From NCBI RefSeq assembly GCF_905250085.1, contig NZ_CAJNOB010000034.1, positions 80,007 through 144,006 on the forward strand: 64,000 nucleotides of DNA. The letters are read 5' to 3'. Positions within the stretch are counted from its first letter, which is position 1; every line of letters begins with the position of its first letter. The translations under genes and the position numbers were made by a program. The notes under the pieces were generated by a model, which was not told the origin of the DNA, ran no database searches, and worked only from the letters and a program-made list of their open reading frames with translations. This DNA comes from Candidatus Methylacidithermus pantelleriae (GTDB lineage Bacteria; Verrucomicrobiota; Verrucomicrobiia; Methylacidiphilales; Methylacidiphilaceae). This document shows, one piece after another, positions 60,805 through 64,000 of this stretch.

Positions 60805-62062
60805 TCCACGCCACGTCGTCTTTCATGCAACCCGGTATCGAGAAGAGATGGAAAACCGGGGGATGGATCCTTCGGTGGTGGATGAGTTCGTAAGCTCTTA
60901 CAACCAATGGCGAAGCCATCTGGCCGAGTGCGAGAAATGCCTCGCAGAGAAAAATCGTCGAGCCCGGGCGTTTCTTGAGGTCCCTCCGGAAAAAAAACAG
61001 AGTTATCTGGAAGAGTCCAAACGGTTATCCCTTCGGATCGAAGAACTCCAGAGAGTGGTCGAGGAATACCGGAAGAGGATGGACCTACTTTTGCCCCAGA
61101 TCCCGGTCCTTTCGCTCCCGTGCGTTCCGATCGGTCGGTCCAGCGAAGAGAACCGTCTCCTTCGCGAATTTCGTCCCGAGACAATCCGTTGGTCTTCCCC
61201 GCGGCCGTATTACGAGTTACCTCTTTACGGCAGGGAAATTTGCCCCGAAGAGGGGGTGCGGGCTTTTGGAACGCGGGGGTACTACCTACGTGGCTCGGTA
61301 GCCCTTCTCCAGAAAGCTCTCCTGGATTATGCGTTGGAGCAAATCGTAGCTGAGGGATTTGAACTGTTTTATCCACCGCTTCTCCTTAATGCGGAGATTC
61401 TTCGAGGGACCGGACACCTTCCTGACTTTGAAGGACAGCAGTATGAGGTCCGGATCGATGAGGGCCGGTCCGCTTACCTGGTTGGTTCCGCCGAGCCGTC
61501 GCTTATGGCGTTTTTTGCTGGCAAAAAACTTCGGGAGGAGGAGTTACCGATTCGTGTGACGGCCTCGACGAGCTGTTTTCGAAAGGAGGCGGGAAGTCAC
61601 GGAAAGGATCAAAAAGGGATCGTCCGAACGCATCAATTTGAAAAGGTGGAAATGGTAGTCATTTGTACCGCCGAACAGGCGGGATCGATGTTTGAAGAAC
61701 TCCTCCGGATTGAGGAAAAGATCTATCAGGGTCTGGGTCTGCATTATCGGGTGATGGAACTGTGCACAGCGGAACTTCCCAAGAAACATTGCCGCCAGGT
61801 GGATATTGAAGCGTTTTTCCCGGGCCAGGGGAAATTTATTGAAATTTCTTCCAATGGGAATGCCGCGGACTTCCAGACTCGTTCCCTGGGGATTCGATTT
61901 ACGGCTTCCTCGACTAAAAGTGCGATTCCGTGGAGTCTTAATTGCACCGGAATTACGTTTCGAACAGGCTTGGCCATCTTGGAGCAGTACCAAAAAGAGG
62001 ATGGATCGGTCGAGGTTCCGGAGATCCTGCGGGCGAGGATGGGAAGGGAACGGATCGGCTAG
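60797..62062 (+). CDS. serS: Serine--tRNA ligase
   Basis: A 421-residue class II synthetase. The N-terminal long coiled coil (~25-105) binds the variable arm of tRNA-Ser. The catalytic part has [12 protein letters not shown] (motif 1 region), [30 protein letters not shown] (motif 2) and [19 protein letters not shown] (motif 3), with LNCTGITF and [19 protein letters not shown] at the end. It charges tRNA-Ser. The ATG at 60797 overlaps the preceding gene by 8 bases; a longer frame is open to 60638 within it but is not conserved. Confidence 0.94.
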   Translation: MVDPRHVVFHATRYREEMENRGMDPSVVDEFVSSYNQWRSHLAECEKCLAEKNRRARAFLEVPPEKKQSYLEESKRLSLRIEELQRVVEEYRKRMDLLLPQIPVLSLPCVPIGRSSEENRLLREFRPETIRWSSPRPYYELPLYGREICPEEGVRAFGTRGYYLRGSVALLQKALLDYALEQIVAEGFELFYPPLLLNAEILRGTGHLPDFEGQQYEVRIDEGRSAYLVGSAEPSLMAFFAGKKLREEELPIRVTASTSCFRKEAGSHGKDQKGIVRTHQFEKVEMVVICTAEQAGSMFEELLRIEEKIYQGLGLHYRVMELCTAELPKKHCRQVDIEAFFPGQGKFIEISSNGNAADFQTRSLGIRFTASSTKSAIPWSLNCTGITFRTGLAILEQYQKEDGSVEVPEILRARMGRERIG

Positions 62063-62111
62063 GCAAGGAAAAGCTTGACGTCAAAGAGGCGCCTTGGATC
62101 TTGGGAGAACT

Positions 62112-62492
62112 GTGATCAGCACCCTTCTCCTTGCTCATTCCTATCTTCGGTTTGGTGTGCTGGCTGCCGTTTTGGCAGGTTTGTGTGCCACCCTATTGGG
62201 CTGGTGGTCGCAGAGATCTCCCGCGCAATGGGATCGCATTTTGGCAATAGTGTTTCTTGGGCTTTATGACCTCCAAGCATTGATTGGGGTGATCCTATTG
62301 GCACAAGGAGCAGTGAAAAGTCACCTCCATGCTACGGTTATGCTTTTGGGGGTGATTCTAGCTCACATTCTTTTCCGGTCCGTGCGGTCTGCGCCGGTGG
62401 AAAAAAGCTGGTTGCCTCGGTTCCTTTTTTATGCTCTGCCCTTGGCCTGTATTATTGCTGGGCTTGTGGCCATTGGTCACTTTCCGATTTGA
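62112..62492 (+). CDS. Four-helix membrane protein, unknown
   Basis: A 126-residue protein with four predicted membrane helices (LLLAHSYLRFGVLAAVLAGL, ILAIVFLGLYDLQALIGVIL, LHATVMLLGVILAHILFRSV, FLFYALPLACIIAGLVAIGH). The HAT...AH pattern in helix 3 and LAHSYLR could bind a cofactor such as heme, but that is a guess. The GTG at 62112 with GGGAG 5 bases upstream is preferred to TTG 62094. It lies 49 bp after serS. Confidence 0.68.
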   Translation: MISTLLLAHSYLRFGVLAAVLAGLCATLLGWWSQRSPAQWDRILAIVFLGLYDLQALIGVILLAQGAVKSHLHATVMLLGVILAHILFRSVRSAPVEKSWLPRFLFYALPLACIIAGLVAIGHFPI

Positions 62493-64000
62493 TGAAAACG
62501 CCCCATGAAGGGCCCATGGGATGAAGGAGAAAGCGAGAAGTATAGGGCCGGAGGGGTGCCAAGAGCTTGAAATCCACCTGAGGCTGTGGATTCCATCCGG
62601 ATGAAGCTGGCTGTGTGGGCTACCGAGCGGTCGGGTGTTTGCTACCACCTCCGAGACGGTTGGGTTGATGGGGGAGGGGGTGTTTGGCTTTTGGCGCAGA
62701 GGGGGTGTCTCGGAGGGGACGGTAATCGGGGATGCGGAGGTAGCACCCACCGGATGGGGTCCTCGGACGCACGGGTCTGCAAGCGGTGATGAAGCAATAG
62801 ATTGACAATTGGCTTGGGTTCTTCCGGTTGGCTCTCAAGGAAAGAGTTTGCGGATGGTCAAGGCGGTCCAAGGAGGTTGGGTTGGGAGGAACGGCCAGCG
62901 CAAGAGGGCTTATTCGGCTACTCTGTGATCCAAAGCTTGGCCTCAGTCCTGGTCGAGCAGGGGATCGGTTGATGCGGTTGGGCTTCGAGTACTGGGAAGC
63001 GGCATGGGCCGTGGAGACTCACTCGATCGTGGTGGTGGATCTCAATGAGAGGACTGAGGATATTGTGCGCGATCTACGTGGGAAGCTCGTTTGCTTGTAT
63101 GTTAGGCGTTACGGGAAAAAGATCTGTGCGGAACTGTGCTTAAGAAGGCACTTGCGTGCCATTTATTTGAGTAAGCTTTCCGGTTTCACAGCAAAAGAGG
63201 TTGGATGCTGATAGCAAAAGAGCTATGTGGCGCTTTCCAGACGGGTGGAGCGGAGTTTTTTGCTAGATCCGGGCTTGTGTTTTTCCTTAACGAGCCCAAT
63301 CGATCTTTTTTGCCTCGGTGGCCCGAGTGGATTTGAGGAAGCTAAGGAGTGGGATCCAGAGAGCGGAAAGGGTGATCGATCCGCAAACTCCCAGCAAAAG
63401 ATGGCGGGGTCGAACGGTTTGCTTGGAAAAGGCAGGCCGCTAGTCATCCTCCCGACCGAGCTACTTTGAGCTCGTCCTGGCTGAAGAGGAGTCGCGAGCG
63501 GGTGCGTCCCTGTTTGAGTTAGCGTCCTTTTGTCTCGGAAAAAATTTTCGTTCGAAGAAAGGAGATCCACCGACCATGCGGACTGGAAGGGCAATTGGCA
63601 AACGGAGCCTAAGTAGCCCGTTGTCTGTGCTCGGGGTTGGCGGAGGAGACTGCCGGCAACCCGTCGTCCTGCCGACCCAGGCTATCCCCGGACGGGGGGT
63701 CGTGATGCTTGCGGTTAGGGCTTCCGAGGGAATGGGGAGCCAAAGTCAATGCCAGCTCCTCTGAGTGCGTGCGCTTTTGCCTACGCCCAGGAGGGGATTT
63801 TCCAGGCGCTTGCTGCCATCCAGATGGTGGAGGTGCCAACCAAAAGGCCGAAACTCGGCCGGAAGCGGTAGGAATCGGCGCTTTTGAGCTACCACTTCGT
63901 GCAGGAGCGATAAAGGGCTGGCCAGTGTTTGCCGAACGTCCGTAACACGGACGCCTTTTCGTGGGTGACACACCGGCTCCTTGCGGTCAAACGTTTGGAT
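62493..64000. other. 1.5 kb gene-poor end of window
   Basis: No intact gene. Fragments of protein-like sequence occur on the plus strand at ~62950-63211 (LMRLGFEYWEAAWAVETHSI, VVVDLNERTEDIVRDLRGKL, VCLYVRRYGKKICAELCLRR) and ~63585-63764 (SPLSVLGVGGGDCRQPVVLP, PGRGVVMLAVRASEGMGSQS). The second recalls the C-terminal tails of some TnpB-type transposases, but I cannot confirm it. The region may be another decayed mobile element. Confidence 0.35.

Overview
The window looks like a chromosomal piece of a Verrucomicrobiota bacterium, possibly related to the acidophilic Methylacidiphilales. The main evidence is a 52-residue small basic protein of the Chlamydiae/Verrucomicrobia type (56274-56432), a bactofilin cluster, the futalosine route to menaquinone (mqnA, mqnC), the decarboxylase HemQ, and a complete 16S-Ala-Ile-23S-5S rRNA operon. 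The assignment is by inspection only. No methane oxidation gene or other lifestyle marker is present, so the order-level guess is weak.

Layout. 0-5 kb: tail of an APC-type permease, a SUKH/SMI1 protein, 1.2 kb with no gene I can support, a tiny membrane protein, then mqnA-mqnC on the minus strand. 5.7-9.9 kb: a metal and heme themed stretch with an exported His/Cys-rich peptide, an ExbB-like channel protein, HemQ, a membrane ferritin (ferritin domain fused to a VIT1/CCC1 domain) and a GT51-only glycosyltransferase. 10-14 kb: glutaredoxin-like protein, DUF309 protein, and a minus-strand operon tonB-like, exbB, exbD, def. 14.5-20.2 kb: polyprenyl synthase, the rpmH-rnpA-yidD-yidC block (rnpA overlaps rpmH), and nadB. 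20.2-24 kb: eroded DNA with a decayed IS200/IS605 element (tnpA and tnpB both broken). 24-26.3 kb: isoprenylcysteine methyltransferase-like protein and an ArnT-like glycosyltransferase. 26.4-32 kb: the rRNA operon, with recognisable RNase III processing stems around both 16S and 23S and a strong terminator after 5S. 32-36 kb: mostly gene-poor, with a frameshifted exported protein. 36.1-38.7 kb: two tandem paralogous membrane-anchored coiled-coil proteins, the second with an extraordinary Tyr/Asp, Trp/Gly and Gly/Phe-rich tail. 39-44 kb: ABC-2 transporter, DUF2939 protein, mutS. 44.2-45 kb: thyA. 45-46.7 kb: eroded DNA. 46.7-52.8 kb: PfkB-like protein lacking the usual catalytic Asp, DUF423, clpB, Ppx/GppA-like protein, hisI. 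52.9-57.6 kb: LuxE-LuxC pair, bactofilin, Zn-ribbon/bactofilin fusion, small basic protein, glycosyltransferase. 57.8-62.5 kb: UPF0173 hydrolase, YyaL-like thioredoxin-domain protein, serS, a four-helix membrane protein. 62.5-64 kb: eroded DNA.

The most unusual items are the Trp-rich protein and its paralogue, the LuxC/LuxE pair with no luciferase in view, the Zn-ribbon/bactofilin fusion, the pseudo-active-site PfkB protein and the rpmH/rnpA overlap. Start codons are often not ATG (TTG, GTG) and Shine-Dalgarno signals are patchy, so several starts are choices and are marked as such.
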